A stretch of 64,000 bases of DNA, taken from contig CALSQO010000001.1 of assembly GCA_943788495.1 (NCBI GenBank), positions 558,001-622,000 of the forward strand. Direction: 5' to 3'. Source of the DNA: UA16 sp905478895 (GTDB lineage Bacteria > Bacteroidota > Bacteroidia > Flavobacteriales_D > Sanyastnellaceae). Shown piece after piece: positions 44,084 to 53,262 of the stretch; position 1 is the first letter of the stretch, and each line of letters opens with the position of its first letter. The notes under the pieces are model-generated. The model saw only the letters and a program-made list of their open reading frames with translations. It made no database searches and was not told the origin of the DNA. Made by a program: the position numbers and the translations under genes.

Positions 44084-44698
44084 ATGCCCATGGATGTGAA
44101 CCCCAATTTGTCTGACAAAGCCCGCTATGACTATGCATTGGTGTTGCGTGCTACCAAAGAAAAGGATGAAAAAGCGTATGCAGAACTCATGCAGCGCTAC
44201 CGCGATTCGATCTTTCACATGATCAACAAGATGGTCTTCAGTTCGGACGACGCGGATGATTTGACGATTGAGACCTTCAGCAAAGCGTTTCAACGCCTTG
44301 AGCAGTACACGCCAGCGTACGCGTTCTCCACTTGGCTCTTCAAGATCGGCTCGAATCACACGATTGATTTCATTCGAAAGAAACGCATCAAGGCGCTTTC
44401 GCTGGACCAAGGATTTCGCAATGAGGATGGCGATTCCATGGAAATTCATGTGGCCGATGGGGGCTTAGATCCCTTTGAATCGCTCGAGAAAAAAGAACGC
44501 AAGGAACGCATGCACGACGTGGTAGGTGAATTGAAGCCGAAGTACCGTCGCTTGGTTGAAATGCGATACTTCGAGGAGAAGAGCTACGATGAAATTTCGG
44601 ACGAGCTCGGATTGCCTTTGGGCACCGTCAAAGCACAATTGTTCCGAGCACGGGACATCTTAGAACGTGTTTTGGGCGGTGTACGGGAGACCATCTGA
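44084..44698 (+). CDS. ECF-type RNA polymerase sigma factor
   Basis: The 204-residue protein shows sigma region 2 (YAELMQRYRDSIFHMINKM, DADDLTIETFSKAFQRL, FSTWLFKIGSNHTIDFIRKK) and region 4 with the helix-turn-helix KSYDEISDELGLPLGTVKAQ. There is no anti-sigma gene beside it. Start codons at 44084 and 44090 are both possible; the frame upstream to 44048 overlaps the glycosyltransferase closely and lacks similarity. The stop codon shares one base with the rsmG start, so translation is coupled. Confidence 0.92.
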   Translation: MPMDVNPNLSDKARYDYALVLRATKEKDEKAYAELMQRYRDSIFHMINKMVFSSDDADDLTIETFSKAFQRLEQYTPAYAFSTWLFKIGSNHTIDFIRKKRIKALSLDQGFRNEDGDSMEIHVADGGLDPFESLEKKERKERMHDVVGELKPKYRRLVEMRYFEEKSYDEISDELGLPLGTVKAQLFRARDILERVLGGVRETI

Positions 44699-45321
44699 TG
44701 ATGGAATACGCCCAACTTGTGCCGAACTTGCCTGAAGAGGCCCAAGAGCAACTTAGCCGATTGCGGCCGCTCTACGAAGAGTGGAATGCGGCCATCAACG
44801 TCATTTCAAGAAAGGACATGGAGTCGTTTGAGGAAAGGCATGTCCTGCACAGCCTAGCGATTTTCAATGCCATGCGGTTTGCCCCGGGTAGCCGTGTGTT
44901 GGACGTGGGGACCGGTGGAGGTTTCCCGGGCATACCGCTCGCAATTGCCTGTCCGGATGTCGAATTTACCTTGTGCGACAGCATTGGCAAGAAAATGAAA
45001 GTTGTCGGTGCAGTGGTTCACGCACTGGGACTGAAAAATGTCACCATGCACCACGGCCGTGCCGAGGAAATTACGGGTCAATTTGATTTCATTGTGAGCC
45101 GCGCGGTCACCCGAATGGATCGGTTTTTGCCTTGGATCATCAACCAAATCAGCGGAAGGTCTTTGAATCCTTGGCCCAATGGTGTTTTGGCCTTGAAAGG
45201 AGGCGATTTAAAAGAAGAATTGAGTGAAGTGGCTCAAACTACCGAGGTCATCCCCATTGCGCAGTGGTTTGATTCCCCTTTTTTTGAGACGAAATCCGTG
45301 GTGTACGTGAAAGTAAAATGA
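44698..45321 (+). CDS. rsmG: 16S rRNA (guanine-527-N7)-methyltransferase
   Basis: RsmG methylates G527 of 16S rRNA. The 207-residue protein has the N-terminal LYEEWNAAINVISRKDM, the linker ERHVLHSLAIF, motif I VLDVGTGGGFPGIPLAIACP, the acidic LCDSIGKKMKV and DFIVSRAVTRMDRFLPW. Length and order agree with the family. The ATG overlaps the sigma factor stop by one base. A hairpin with T-rich flanks follows 60 bases downstream. Confidence 0.95.
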   Translation: MMEYAQLVPNLPEEAQEQLSRLRPLYEEWNAAINVISRKDMESFEERHVLHSLAIFNAMRFAPGSRVLDVGTGGGFPGIPLAIACPDVEFTLCDSIGKKMKVVGAVVHALGLKNVTMHHGRAEEITGQFDFIVSRAVTRMDRFLPWIINQISGRSLNPWPNGVLALKGGDLKEELSEVAQTTEVIPIAQWFDSPFFETKSVVYVKVK

Positions 45322-45380
45322 GCTTCGGGATGGATGGAAATCTACGCTGTTGCATATGCAGCAAAAACAGCTGAAAAGAA

Positions 45381-45408
45381 GAAGAGGAACTCCTTCGAGT
45401 CCCTCTTC
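45381..45408. terminator. hairpin between convergent rsmG and response regulator genes
   Basis: Arms 45381-45392 and 45397-45408 (GAAGAGG-A-ACTC with GAGT-C-CCTCTTC) pair with one mismatch over a CTTC loop. The minus strand continues into TTCTTTTC, so it can terminate the response regulator; on the plus strand the T-run is poor. The rest of the 185-base gap holds no gene that I see. Confidence 0.65.
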
Positions 45409-45506
45409 ATAACCTGCAAGAAATTGAAACCAACACAGTATTCTCAGACCGTGTTATGCCTCTAAGACGAGGATAAACATCAAGGGTTGCCTTTGGATTT
45501 TTTTTT

Positions 45507-46220
45507 TTAGTCAACCATAAATCGGTAGCCAACGCCTCGTACAGAAGTAAAATGTTCCGGCTTTTTGGGATTGGACTCAAAGTATTTCCGAAAAGCAACG
45601 ATGAAGTTGTCAATGGTCCTTGTTTTGGGGAGGGCGGAATAGCCCCAGACAATTTTGAGGATTTCCTCCCGGCTGACCACATGGTTGGCACGCGAAATGA
45701 GGAGCCTGAGCAAGCTCACCTCCCGCTTGGTAATGCTTTTGATCTCTCCTTCCCGTGTGGTGATTTGGTAGCCATCAAAGTCGATGCAGCATCCCGATCC
45801 AAAATGGTACACAGACGCTACGGATTCTGAAGTCGGTCCATTGAGGCGAACCAAACGCTTTACACGCAACAACAATTCTTCTAGATGGAATGGTTTTCCG
45901 AGGTAATCATCACCGCCGGCCCTTAATCCCTCGACACGATCAGCACCTTCGTTCTTGGCCGTTAGAAACAATACCGGTAACTCGGAACCTTCCACGCGCA
46001 GCGCCTGGCAGACTTCAAGACCATCTATCTTGGGCATCATGACATCGAGTACAGCCGCATCGATGTGATTCTCCTTTGCCAATTGCAGTGCTTCTTCACC
46101 GTTTTTCGCTTCGATGACAAACCACCCTTCTCGCTCAAAATTGAGTTTGACGGTTCGGCGCAATGTCAGGTCGTCTTCCGCCAAGAGGATTCGCGGTTGA
46201 GGTGGAGATGAGATGTGCAT
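45507..46220 (-). CDS. OmpR-family response regulator
   Basis: The 237-residue protein has a receiver domain with the acidic pair LLAEDDLTL, phosphoacceptor Asp59 in AVLDVMMPKIDG, and the conserved Thr and Lys in FLTAKNEG and GKPFHLEEL, followed by an OmpR/PhoB winged helix (LLRLLISRANHVVSREEIL, TIDNFIVAFRKYFE, VRGVGYRF). No histidine kinase is adjacent. I start at the ATG at 46220; the frame further up overlaps the divergent menI start. It is divergent from the menaquinone cluster with 28 bases between the two starts. Confidence 0.93.
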   Translation of the reverse strand: MHISSPPQPRILLAEDDLTLRRTVKLNFEREGWFVIEAKNGEEALQLAKENHIDAAVLDVMMPKIDGLEVCQALRVEGSELPVLFLTAKNEGADRVEGLRAGGDDYLGKPFHLEELLLRVKRLVRLNGPTSESVASVYHFGSGCCIDFDGYQITTREGEIKSITKREVSLLRLLISRANHVVSREEILKIVWGYSALPKTRTIDNFIVAFRKYFESNPKKPEHFTSVRGVGYRFMVD

Positions 46221-46248
46221 GGTGTAAATTTCGGACGAAAATGATTTC

Positions 46249-46683
46249 ATGGAGAAGGAAAATCTGAACGAAGTACCAACAATTGCAGATGCCATTGGTT
46301 TGGAAGTGTTGACTGTTGAGGCAGAGCGGGTCACTGGACGAATGCCTGTGGACGCTAGAACCCATCAGCCGTATGGATTGCTTCATGGCGGAGCAAGCGT
46401 GGTTTTAGCGGAAACGCTCGGTTCGGTAGGGTCTCATTTTCTGGTCGCTGATCAAGGCAAGGCTGCTGTTGGTGTAGAGGTCAATGCGAACCACGTGCGC
46501 GGCGTCCGGTCAGGATGGGTGCATGGCGAGGCGAAATTGATTCACCGTGGGGGGAAGATGCACGTTTGGACCATTGAAATCAAAGACGAGAAGGAGCGAT
46601 TGGTTTGCACGAGTCGACTGACGGTGATGATCATTGCTCAGCCCCAAAAGAATGGCTCGGCACCTGCTGAGAAAGAAGAATGA
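46249..46683 (+). CDS. menI: hotdog thioesterase, probable DHNA-CoA hydrolase
   Basis: The 144-residue hotdog-fold protein closely resembles E. coli MenI (YdiI), which releases 1,4-dihydroxy-2-naphthoate from its CoA ester. Shared blocks are GRMPVDARTHQPYGLLHGGA, SVVLAETLGSVGSHF with the catalytic Glu55, and VGVEVNANHVRGVRSGWVHG. The context supports this function: it is the first gene of the menaquinone cluster, and menF begins inside its stop codon. A general PaaI-type thioesterase role is the alternative. TAAATTTC at 46225-46232 is a possible -7 element. Confidence 0.87.
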   Translation: MEKENLNEVPTIADAIGLEVLTVEAERVTGRMPVDARTHQPYGLLHGGASVVLAETLGSVGSHFLVADQGKAAVGVEVNANHVRGVRSGWVHGEAKLIHRGGKMHVWTIEIKDEKERLVCTSRLTVMIIAQPQKNGSAPAEKEE

Positions 46684-47663
46684 GCAGCGCTTCCAATACT
46701 TTTCGCTTGTGGTGGAAAATGCCCGGTTCGGGTCCAGATGAAATCTGGACGCTGGAGGCCGATGATAAAGGCGAAACGGAATTTCATTTTTCTCCGTTCA
46801 TTCCATCACAAGGCGCCCCTCATTTGAGAATCCGTGGCCACAAACGCCGTGCCTCGTCTCCTCAAAAGGGTGCGTTGAATTTGCAGAAGTCTCCAACCAA
46901 AACAGGAGTGATGCAGGCGAATCATATAGAGGCAGTGGATGCGGCCTTGGCCGCCATAGATCGGGGTGAATTGGAAAAAGTGGTTCTCAGTCGTTCGGAA
47001 TTCTGGACCACATCGCTGGGGCCTGAAGCAGTATTCGAATCCAAGTGCCGGATGTATCCGGATGCGATGGTCTACCTGCTCGCACATCCAGAGGCAGGCG
47101 TCTGGCTCGGGGCATCTCCCGAGCTTTTGCTCAGGCGTTCCGGCGATCAATTTGAGACGGTTTCCTTGGCGGGTACCAAGTCGGACGTGCACGCCGCTTG
47201 GACGGAAAAGGAGTATCGGGAGCAAGAGATGGTGACTGATTTTATTACAGCTCGTCTGGAAGCGGCAGGAGCAATGAATGTGGATCAAAGCAGTGTGCAA
47301 GACCGCACCTATGGATCCATCAAACACTTGGAATCCCAAATTTTATTCTCCTCGAAAGCGGACGAATCCGCGTGGTTGCAAGAGCTGCATCCCACACCAG
47401 CTGTTGGCGGAACACCGCGAGGAAGTGCGTTGAAATTCATTGCTGACCATGAACGTGAGGAGCGTGAATATTACACAGGATTTATAGGATGGAGCGAGGC
47501 GGAAACCTCCAGCTTTTATGTGAATTTGCGCTGCATGGCATGTTTTTCGGACGGATTCCGCTTGTTTGCCGGTGGTGGAATCGTAAGCGGCTCTGATGCA
47601 GTGGAAGAATGGGAGGAGACGCGGGCAAAAATTGAAACGATTCGCACCACCTTGAATCGTTAA
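46680..47663 (+). CDS. menF: isochorismate synthase
   Basis: MenF converts chorismate to isochorismate, the entry step to menaquinone. The 327-residue protein holds the whole chorismate-binding domain: KVVLSRSEFW, GVWLGASPELLLRR, SLAGTKSDVHAAWTEKEYRE, HPTPAVGGTPRGSAL, YYTGFIGWSE and LFAGGGIVSGSDAVEEWEET. It is shorter than the 370-430 residues of many homologues because the N-terminal part is reduced. The start overlaps the menI stop by 4 bases. Confidence 0.93.
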   Translation: MSSASNTFRLWWKMPGSGPDEIWTLEADDKGETEFHFSPFIPSQGAPHLRIRGHKRRASSPQKGALNLQKSPTKTGVMQANHIEAVDAALAAIDRGELEKVVLSRSEFWTTSLGPEAVFESKCRMYPDAMVYLLAHPEAGVWLGASPELLLRRSGDQFETVSLAGTKSDVHAAWTEKEYREQEMVTDFITARLEAAGAMNVDQSSVQDRTYGSIKHLESQILFSSKADESAWLQELHPTPAVGGTPRGSALKFIADHEREEREYYTGFIGWSEAETSSFYVNLRCMACFSDGFRLFAGGGIVSGSDAVEEWEETRAKIETIRTTLNR

Positions 47664-47679
47664 CCGTTCTAAACCGCCT

Positions 47680-47687
47680 TATTTTTG
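47680..47687 (+). promoter_or_regulatory. -7 promoter element of menD
   Basis: TATTTTTG matches the -7 consensus, then CGCC and the ATG at 47692 follow. A TTG at 47652-47654 is 25 bases upstream, slightly beyond the usual range. It suggests a second start inside the cluster. Confidence 0.45.
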
Positions 47688-47691
47688 CGCC

Positions 47692-49344
47692 ATGAGGACG
47701 ACGGATCATCCAGGAGCCCATGAGCTTATTTCTACCTGGCAATCGTTGGGGTTGAAACGCATTGTCGTTTCCCCAGGTTCACGAAGCGCTCCGCTCGTGC
47801 TTGCTGCAGATGCGTTGGGGTTGGAAATCACGGTGGCACTTGACGAGCGCAGTGCGGCGCATATGGCCTTGGGGATGGCGTTGCAATCGGGATTGCCTGC
47901 CTGTGCGATTACCACTTCGGGGACCGCTGCACTCAACCACGGCTCGGCCATGGCGGAGGCGTTTTATATGGGGGTGCCACTCATCAGCGTCACCGCAGAT
48001 CGTCCCATTTCGAAGCGGCACATGGGGCCGGGTCAAATGGTGGTTCAATCGCATGCGTTCGAATCCCATTCCGTTTGTTCCCTTGAATTGGACGAGCAAG
48101 TCATGTCACCAGCGGAATTGCGAGGAGCGGCCACGGAAGCGTGGCTTCAAGCCCAGCGAGGTCCAGTGCATGTCAATGTGCCCTTTGACGAACCGCTTTA
48201 TGGCATGTCCGAAAATTCGGCTAAGGCCTTGGTTGAAGCCAGCGCGGCGGTTGAAGTGGACCAGGCCATGCCGGAAGAGCTGGTCGACCAATTGAGTTGC
48301 CATGATCCGAAAGTTTTGGTTTTATTGGGTGCGGTTCCAGCATTTTTGCGCTCGGCTGAATCGCTGTCCGCTTTGATGGAACGGGCCGCTGTTTTTGCCA
48401 ATGCTTTTGGTCCGATTCCGTCGATGAACGTCGAAACGTCTGCGTCGGCGATGCTCAATGCTTGGAATGGACAAGACGGAGATGACTTTCAGCCCGATGC
48501 AATCATTTCTTGCGGTCTTCCTCCAATGGACAAGAAGTGGCGGGCGCAGTTGGTCGAATGGAAAGCACCGCACTGGCACATCGGTAATGAAGTGCACGAT
48601 TGGGACATGTTCAATGCAAAAGTCGGCTCGTGGAATATTTCGGCTGCGAAAGGTCTCGCACAACTTATGCAGGCCATGCCCGGATTCAATGCGTATGCCG
48701 GGCAATGGAACGTGGCGGCCGATCGGCGGGCGGCAAGCGTTGCCAAAATGGCTGCGAAGTGGCCAGACCAATGGACCGATTGGCACATTTACCAGCGTCT
48801 CGCGGCTGCACTGGATGATCAAGCTTCGGTGCATTTTGCCAATTCTACCTCGGCGCGCTATGCCCAATGGTTTGATTGGGGGAATCGCACCTTGCATGCG
48901 AACCGTGGAGTGGCGGGCATTGACGGTTGCTTGAGCACGGCAGTAGGAGATGCCTTGGCCAATCCCAATCGACCGGTTGTGTTGCTGACCGGAGACGCAG
49001 CTTGGTTGTATGATGCGAACGGACTCGCCGTGCATCCAAAGCCCGCAAATCTGAAGGTTATCGTCATAAACAATGGCGGAGGGAATATTTTTCGTTGGAT
49101 CGAAGGACCGGAAAAAGAAGAGGTGCTGGAGCACTATTTCGAAGCACCTTTTGCGGAAAACATGAAGGGAAGCGCGCTTCAGCTCGGACTTGCCTATGGA
49201 TCTGCTAAAAATTGGAGTGAATTTGAAGAATCATTTCCTTTGTGGCGCAACATCGCAGGCCCATCCTTGTTAGAATTGAAGACAAACGGCACAGATTCGG
49301 TAGGCTTTCTCCAAGCACTCCGAGCAGGGGAGGCTTCAAAATGA
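47692..49344 (+). CDS. menD: 2-succinyl-5-enolpyruvyl-6-hydroxy-3-cyclohexene-1-carboxylate synthase
   Basis: MenD joins isochorismate and 2-oxoglutarate using thiamin diphosphate. The 550-residue protein begins with the family's HELISTWQSLGLKRIVVSPG and GSRSAPLVLAA, includes the conserved TSGTAALNHGSAMAEAFYMG and SVTADRP, and has the cofactor-binding GDAAWLYDANGLA followed by VIVINNGGGNIFRWIEG. The active-site Glu region lies in TVALDERSAAHMAL. The ATG is 28 bases after menF and 4 bases after a -7 element. Confidence 0.96.
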   Translation: MRTTDHPGAHELISTWQSLGLKRIVVSPGSRSAPLVLAADALGLEITVALDERSAAHMALGMALQSGLPACAITTSGTAALNHGSAMAEAFYMGVPLISVTADRPISKRHMGPGQMVVQSHAFESHSVCSLELDEQVMSPAELRGAATEAWLQAQRGPVHVNVPFDEPLYGMSENSAKALVEASAAVEVDQAMPEELVDQLSCHDPKVLVLLGAVPAFLRSAESLSALMERAAVFANAFGPIPSMNVETSASAMLNAWNGQDGDDFQPDAIISCGLPPMDKKWRAQLVEWKAPHWHIGNEVHDWDMFNAKVGSWNISAAKGLAQLMQAMPGFNAYAGQWNVAADRRAASVAKMAAKWPDQWTDWHIYQRLAAALDDQASVHFANSTSARYAQWFDWGNRTLHANRGVAGIDGCLSTAVGDALANPNRPVVLLTGDAAWLYDANGLAVHPKPANLKVIVINNGGGNIFRWIEGPEKEEVLEHYFEAPFAENMKGSALQLGLAYGSAKNWSEFEESFPLWRNIAGPSLLELKTNGTDSVGFLQALRAGEASK

Positions 49345-49375
49345 AAACGTAGTTCAACTTAGAATTCAAAAGAAC

Positions 49376-50197
49376 ATGGCGCAGAGAATTTGGGAATCCA
49401 TCAAGGAATACGAGGACATTCGGTTTGAATACTGTGATCAGGTGGCCAAAATCACCATCAACCGCCCTGAGGTTTACAATGCATTCCGACCGGAGACCAA
49501 CATGGAAATGTTGGATGCAATGCATATCTGCCGTGAGCGCACGGACATCGGAGTCGTCGTTCTGACCGGTGAGGGAGAGAAAGCCTTTTGCAGCGGTGGT
49601 GATCAAAATGTCAAAGGAGTTGGCGGTTATATTGGAGGCGACGGCGTCCCCCGACTCAACGTGCTTGATTTGCACAAGGAGATTCGCGCTTTGCCCAAGC
49701 CCGTTGTGGCCATGGTCAACGGATATGCCATCGGTGGCGGCCATGTACTGCACGTCGTATGTGATTTGACCATTGCTTCGGAGAACGCTATTTTCGGACA
49801 AACCGGGCCCAAAGTGGGCAGCTTTGATGCCGGTTTTGGTTCGAGCTACCTCGCTCGCCACGTCGGCCAGAAAAAGGCCCGCGAAATTTGGTTCCTCTGC
49901 GAGCAGTATTCCGCAGCGGAGGCTGAACGGATGGGGATGGTCAATACCGTAGTGCCACTAGCGGAGCTTGAAAACACCACAATGAAGTGGTGTGCAACCA
50001 TGTTAAAACGATCACCACTCGCGTTGCGAATGATCAAACGGGGATTGAATGCAGAACTCGATGGTCAACGCGGGCTCATGGAATTTGCGGGAGATGCCAC
50101 GATGATGTACTATTTGATGGAAGAGGCGCAGGAGGGCAAGAATGCATTTCTTGAAAAGCGCGATCCTGATTTTCAGAAGTTTCCAAAATTTCCTTGA
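49376..50197 (+). CDS. menB: 1,4-dihydroxy-2-naphthoyl-CoA synthase
   Basis: MenB closes the second ring of the naphthoquinone from succinylbenzoyl-CoA. The 273-residue crotonase-fold protein has TINRPEVYNAFRPETNMEML, GEGEKAFCSGGDQNVKGVGG, the oxyanion loop VNGYAIGGGHVLHVVCDLTI, and GPKVGSFDAGFGSSYLARHV, a MenB hallmark. The final segment KFPKFP is typical of the family. It lies 31 bases after menD and 9 bases before menA. Confidence 0.97.
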   Translation: MAQRIWESIKEYEDIRFEYCDQVAKITINRPEVYNAFRPETNMEMLDAMHICRERTDIGVVVLTGEGEKAFCSGGDQNVKGVGGYIGGDGVPRLNVLDLHKEIRALPKPVVAMVNGYAIGGGHVLHVVCDLTIASENAIFGQTGPKVGSFDAGFGSSYLARHVGQKKAREIWFLCEQYSAAEAERMGMVNTVVPLAELENTTMKWCATMLKRSPLALRMIKRGLNAELDGQRGLMEFAGDATMMYYLMEEAQEGKNAFLEKRDPDFQKFPKFP

Positions 50198-50206
50198 TCA
50201 CAGGCC

Positions 50207-51142
50207 ATGGCGGTTCGGGATTGGATACAAGCTTCTCGTTTGCGCACGCTGCCCTTGGCCGCGTCATGCGTCCTCGTTGGCGCGGCGATAAGCCATGGGT
50301 TCGTCCAGCAATCCGAATTGCTCAGGACCCAGTTTTGGGTGGTTTTCTCTTCCATTTTGGTCACGGTCATTTTATTGCAGATTCTCTCCAATTGGGCAAA
50401 CGATTGGGGGGACTTTGAAAACGGTGCGGATGATTCGAGTCGCCAGGATCGTGCCGTTGCTTCGGGCAGAATTACGCCAGTCGCCATGAAAAAGGCGGTC
50501 CTTGGACTCGCGACTTTGGCCTTTCTGAGTGGTCTTGTTGCGTTGTTTCTGTCCTTTTTCGAAGCAGGCCTTCTGATGCCAGCGTTGTTTTTCTTGGTAC
50601 TCGGCATGGCGGCCATCGCTGCAGCATTTCGCTACACGGCTGGAAAAAGTCCATACGGTTACAAAGGACATGGAGACGCCATGGTATTTTTGTTTTTCGG
50701 ATGGATTGGAGTGTTGGGCACCGCTGCCTTGCTATCCCATCAATGGAACTACGATTGGTTGTTGCCGGCAACTTGGTCAGGAACGATGTCCGTCGCGGTC
50801 TTGAATTTGAATAACATGCGGGACCATGCCTCGGATGCCATTGCGGGCAAAAACACCCTTGTGGTGCGCAAAGGGTTGACGTGGGCCAAGCGTTACCACC
50901 TGGTTTTGTTTTTAGTGGGATGGTGCTCGTGGTGGTTGTACGCTTTGGTTTTGCATTCCGGAGAATGGCGGGGAATGGGGTGGATCGGTGTGTTGAATGC
51001 GGTGCATCTCGCACACGCCTTTCGGGTGTTCAACGTCTCAAACCCAGCGGATTTGGATCCTGAATTGAAGCGCGTTGCGCTTTCATCGGCCGTAGCCGCG
51101 TTATTTCTGCTCATGGCACAAACAGGACTCACAGTGTCATGA
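50207..51142 (+). CDS. menA: 1,4-dihydroxy-2-naphthoate polyprenyltransferase
   Basis: MenA attaches the isoprenoid chain to dihydroxynaphthoate in the inner membrane. The 311-residue protein has about eight hydrophobic helices and the two aspartate-rich motifs of the UbiA superfamily: NWANDWGDFENGADDS and NLNNMRDHASDAIAGKNTLV. The N-terminal WIQASRLRTLPLAAS fits the family. The stop overlaps the menC start by 4 bases. The prenyl chain length cannot be read from the sequence. Confidence 0.95.
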   Translation: MAVRDWIQASRLRTLPLAASCVLVGAAISHGFVQQSELLRTQFWVVFSSILVTVILLQILSNWANDWGDFENGADDSSRQDRAVASGRITPVAMKKAVLGLATLAFLSGLVALFLSFFEAGLLMPALFFLVLGMAAIAAAFRYTAGKSPYGYKGHGDAMVFLFFGWIGVLGTAALLSHQWNYDWLLPATWSGTMSVAVLNLNNMRDHASDAIAGKNTLVVRKGLTWAKRYHLVLFLVGWCSWWLYALVLHSGEWRGMGWIGVLNAVHLAHAFRVFNVSNPADLDPELKRVALSSAVAALFLLMAQTGLTVS

Positions 51143-52212
51143 GGCAGTTGGGCATCGATGTGCAGTGGGTTCGGTTTGAAATGAAATTCAAGAAACCCGC
51201 CAAGACCTCCCGAGGAACCTTGATAACCAAACCCTCTTGGCTCATTCGATTGCGAAACAACGCCGGTAAATGCGGATGGGGGGAATGCAGCATCATTCCG
51301 GGCTTAAGCATCGATGAGCCTGCTCGAATCGAAGCCCACCTTCGTGGCATTCAACAACGGCGTGAGGTCGTGTTAGAAGAGGTTCCGATCGCCCTGCCTG
51401 CCCTGCGGTTTGCCATTGAAATGGCCTTGGCCGATTTGATAACCCATGAGTCGTTTGTCCCATTCGACGGTTCTTTTGCACAAGGGCAATCCCGAATTGA
51501 AATCAATGGATTGATTTGGATGGATGATCCAAAGGGATTATTGAACCAGGCAGCAACCTTGCTCAAATCTGGTTTTAAAACGTTGAAAGCCAAGGTTGGG
51601 AGCATGCCGTTCGAACAAGAGTTGGAATGGATGAGCTCCTTGCGTGCGATGGCACCTGATGTGACCTTTCGAGTCGATGCCAATGGCGCATTTTCGCAGC
51701 CGGAATCGGGTTGGACTCCGCTAAATAAATTGGAGTCACTGGCTGAGATTGGCTTGCATAGCATTGAACAACCGCTTCACCCAACGGACAGAAGTGGATT
51801 GGCAGAACTCTGCAAGGTGAGTCCAGTCCCAATAGCTTTGGATGAGTCTTTGATTGGGATTCCTTTGGAAGAGCAAGGAGCTTTACTCGATGCGATTGAT
51901 CCGGATTTTTTGGTGCTAAAGCCAAGCCTGCTTGGCGGTTTTGCGGCAGCGCAGCATTGGATTAACCAAGCGGAACAGCGTGGCATGGGCTGGTGGGTTA
52001 CCTCAGCATTGGAGACCAATATGGGGTTGAACGCAATTGCGCAATGGACGGCCAATGGCATTCAATCGGACACGCCTTTGTTGCCACAAGGGCTGGGAAC
52101 CGGTGGCTTGTTTACCAATAACATAGCATCTCCATTGGAAGTAAGCGGGGGCTACTTGAGTGCTCGTGGAGTCCATAATTGGGAAGCCCCTGAAGTTCCT
52201 TCCGTCTCATGA
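51139..52212 (+). CDS. menC: o-succinylbenzoate synthase
   Basis: MenC dehydrates SHCHC to o-succinylbenzoate. The 357-residue enolase-superfamily protein carries the lysine motif TLKAKVG, metal ligands in FRVDANGAF, SIEQPLHP and ALDESL, and the second lysine in VLKPSLLGG. The order and spacing match the enolase superfamily, and the position between menA and menE supports OSB synthase rather than an epimerase. The start overlaps the menA stop, and the stop overlaps the menE start, each by 4 bases. Confidence 0.93.
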   Translation: MRQLGIDVQWVRFEMKFKKPAKTSRGTLITKPSWLIRLRNNAGKCGWGECSIIPGLSIDEPARIEAHLRGIQQRREVVLEEVPIALPALRFAIEMALADLITHESFVPFDGSFAQGQSRIEINGLIWMDDPKGLLNQAATLLKSGFKTLKAKVGSMPFEQELEWMSSLRAMAPDVTFRVDANGAFSQPESGWTPLNKLESLAEIGLHSIEQPLHPTDRSGLAELCKVSPVPIALDESLIGIPLEEQGALLDAIDPDFLVLKPSLLGGFAAAQHWINQAEQRGMGWWVTSALETNMGLNAIAQWTANGIQSDTPLLPQGLGTGGLFTNNIASPLEVSGGYLSARGVHNWEAPEVPSVS

Positions 52213-53241
52213 GGCCTCGAATTCATATCGCGGGTCAGTGGTGGCCATTGCAGAAGGACAAGCTGGCATCACTCAAGGAATCGTGCACGGACCTTTGGGA
52301 GCGAGAGACAGTGCAAGTGCTCACGGACTGGTGGTCGGAAGGAGATGAAATGACTTCGTTGACTTCGGGTTCAACTGGCGCGCCCAAGCCCATTGTCCAT
52401 ACTAAAAAAGCCATGGTCGAAAGCGCCGAGCGGACCATCCGTTTTTTTAATTTGCTTCCGGGAACCCAAGCGATTTTGGTCTTGCCCGCGCGATTCATTG
52501 GCGGAAAGATGATGCTCATCCGGGCACTCGTAGGGGGATGGGACATCAAAATAGAGCGCCCCGGAGCGCTTCCCGCGGGGGCTGCTCCGTGTGACTTTAT
52601 AGCCATGACTCCCGCGCAGGCCGCGGCGCTTATTGAGCATCGACCCAGTGCTTGGGCGCAGCTAGGAACGGTTTTGCTCGGTGGAAGCCCCGTCGATGAT
52701 TCCCTGATACAACGAATGCCAGTGGGCCCAAAGGTTTTTGAATCGTTCGGAATGACCGAGACCATCAGCCACTTTGCCTTGCGCCAATTGGCTCCCGTTC
52801 ACGAAGCTGCCTTTCAATGCTTAGACGGCTTTGATGTGGCGCAAACGGCGGACTCGGTGTTGGAAATTGTCTTTCCCAGATGGGAAGCGTTTGAAAACAA
52901 ATGATGCCGTGAAAGTGACGGGCGTCGCAGCCTTTGAATGGATGGGCCGAAGGGATGATGTGATCAACTCGGGCGGAATCAAAATTCATCCTGCACAAAT
53001 TGAAAAGGCACTTGCTTCCCTGATACCTGGCCCCTTCAAAGTCTATGGGGAATACCATGCCACTTGGGGGACTCAATTGGTTCTGCGCGTGCACGCGACG
53101 GCACCACCCGCAAATGCTTCCGAATTGGAAGCGGAATGGACTGCATGGGCCAAACGCAATTTGCCTTCCCATCATTCCCCAAAACGCATCGAATGGAAGG
53201 AGCTCAAACAAACCGGATCTGGAAAATGGCTCAGGCCTTGA
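52209..53241 (+). pseudogene. menE: o-succinylbenzoate-CoA ligase, split by a frameshift
   Basis: MenE activates succinylbenzoate with CoA. The gene is read in two frames: 52209-52904 gives 231 residues with SLTSGSTGAPKPIVHTKKAM and ESFGMTETISHFALRQL, and the other frame to 53241 gives LKTNDAVKV, FEWMGRRDDVINSGGIKIHP and the catalytic Lys region GSGKWLRP. Removing one C from CCC at 52875-52877 restores a continuous frame of 343 residues, VFPDGKRLKTNDAV, with every expected motif. The rest of the pathway is intact, so a base-call error, a recent mutation or a programmed +1 shift are all possible. The start overlaps menC by 4 bases. Confidence 0.88.
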
Positions 53242-53262
53242 TTCCTGTTTAATTTCGCTGCT

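Noticed and set aside
45322..45506. A possible small RNA or tRNA gene in the gap after rsmG
   Set aside because: I see only the terminator hairpin; there is no cloverleaf, no CCA end and no promoter consensus.
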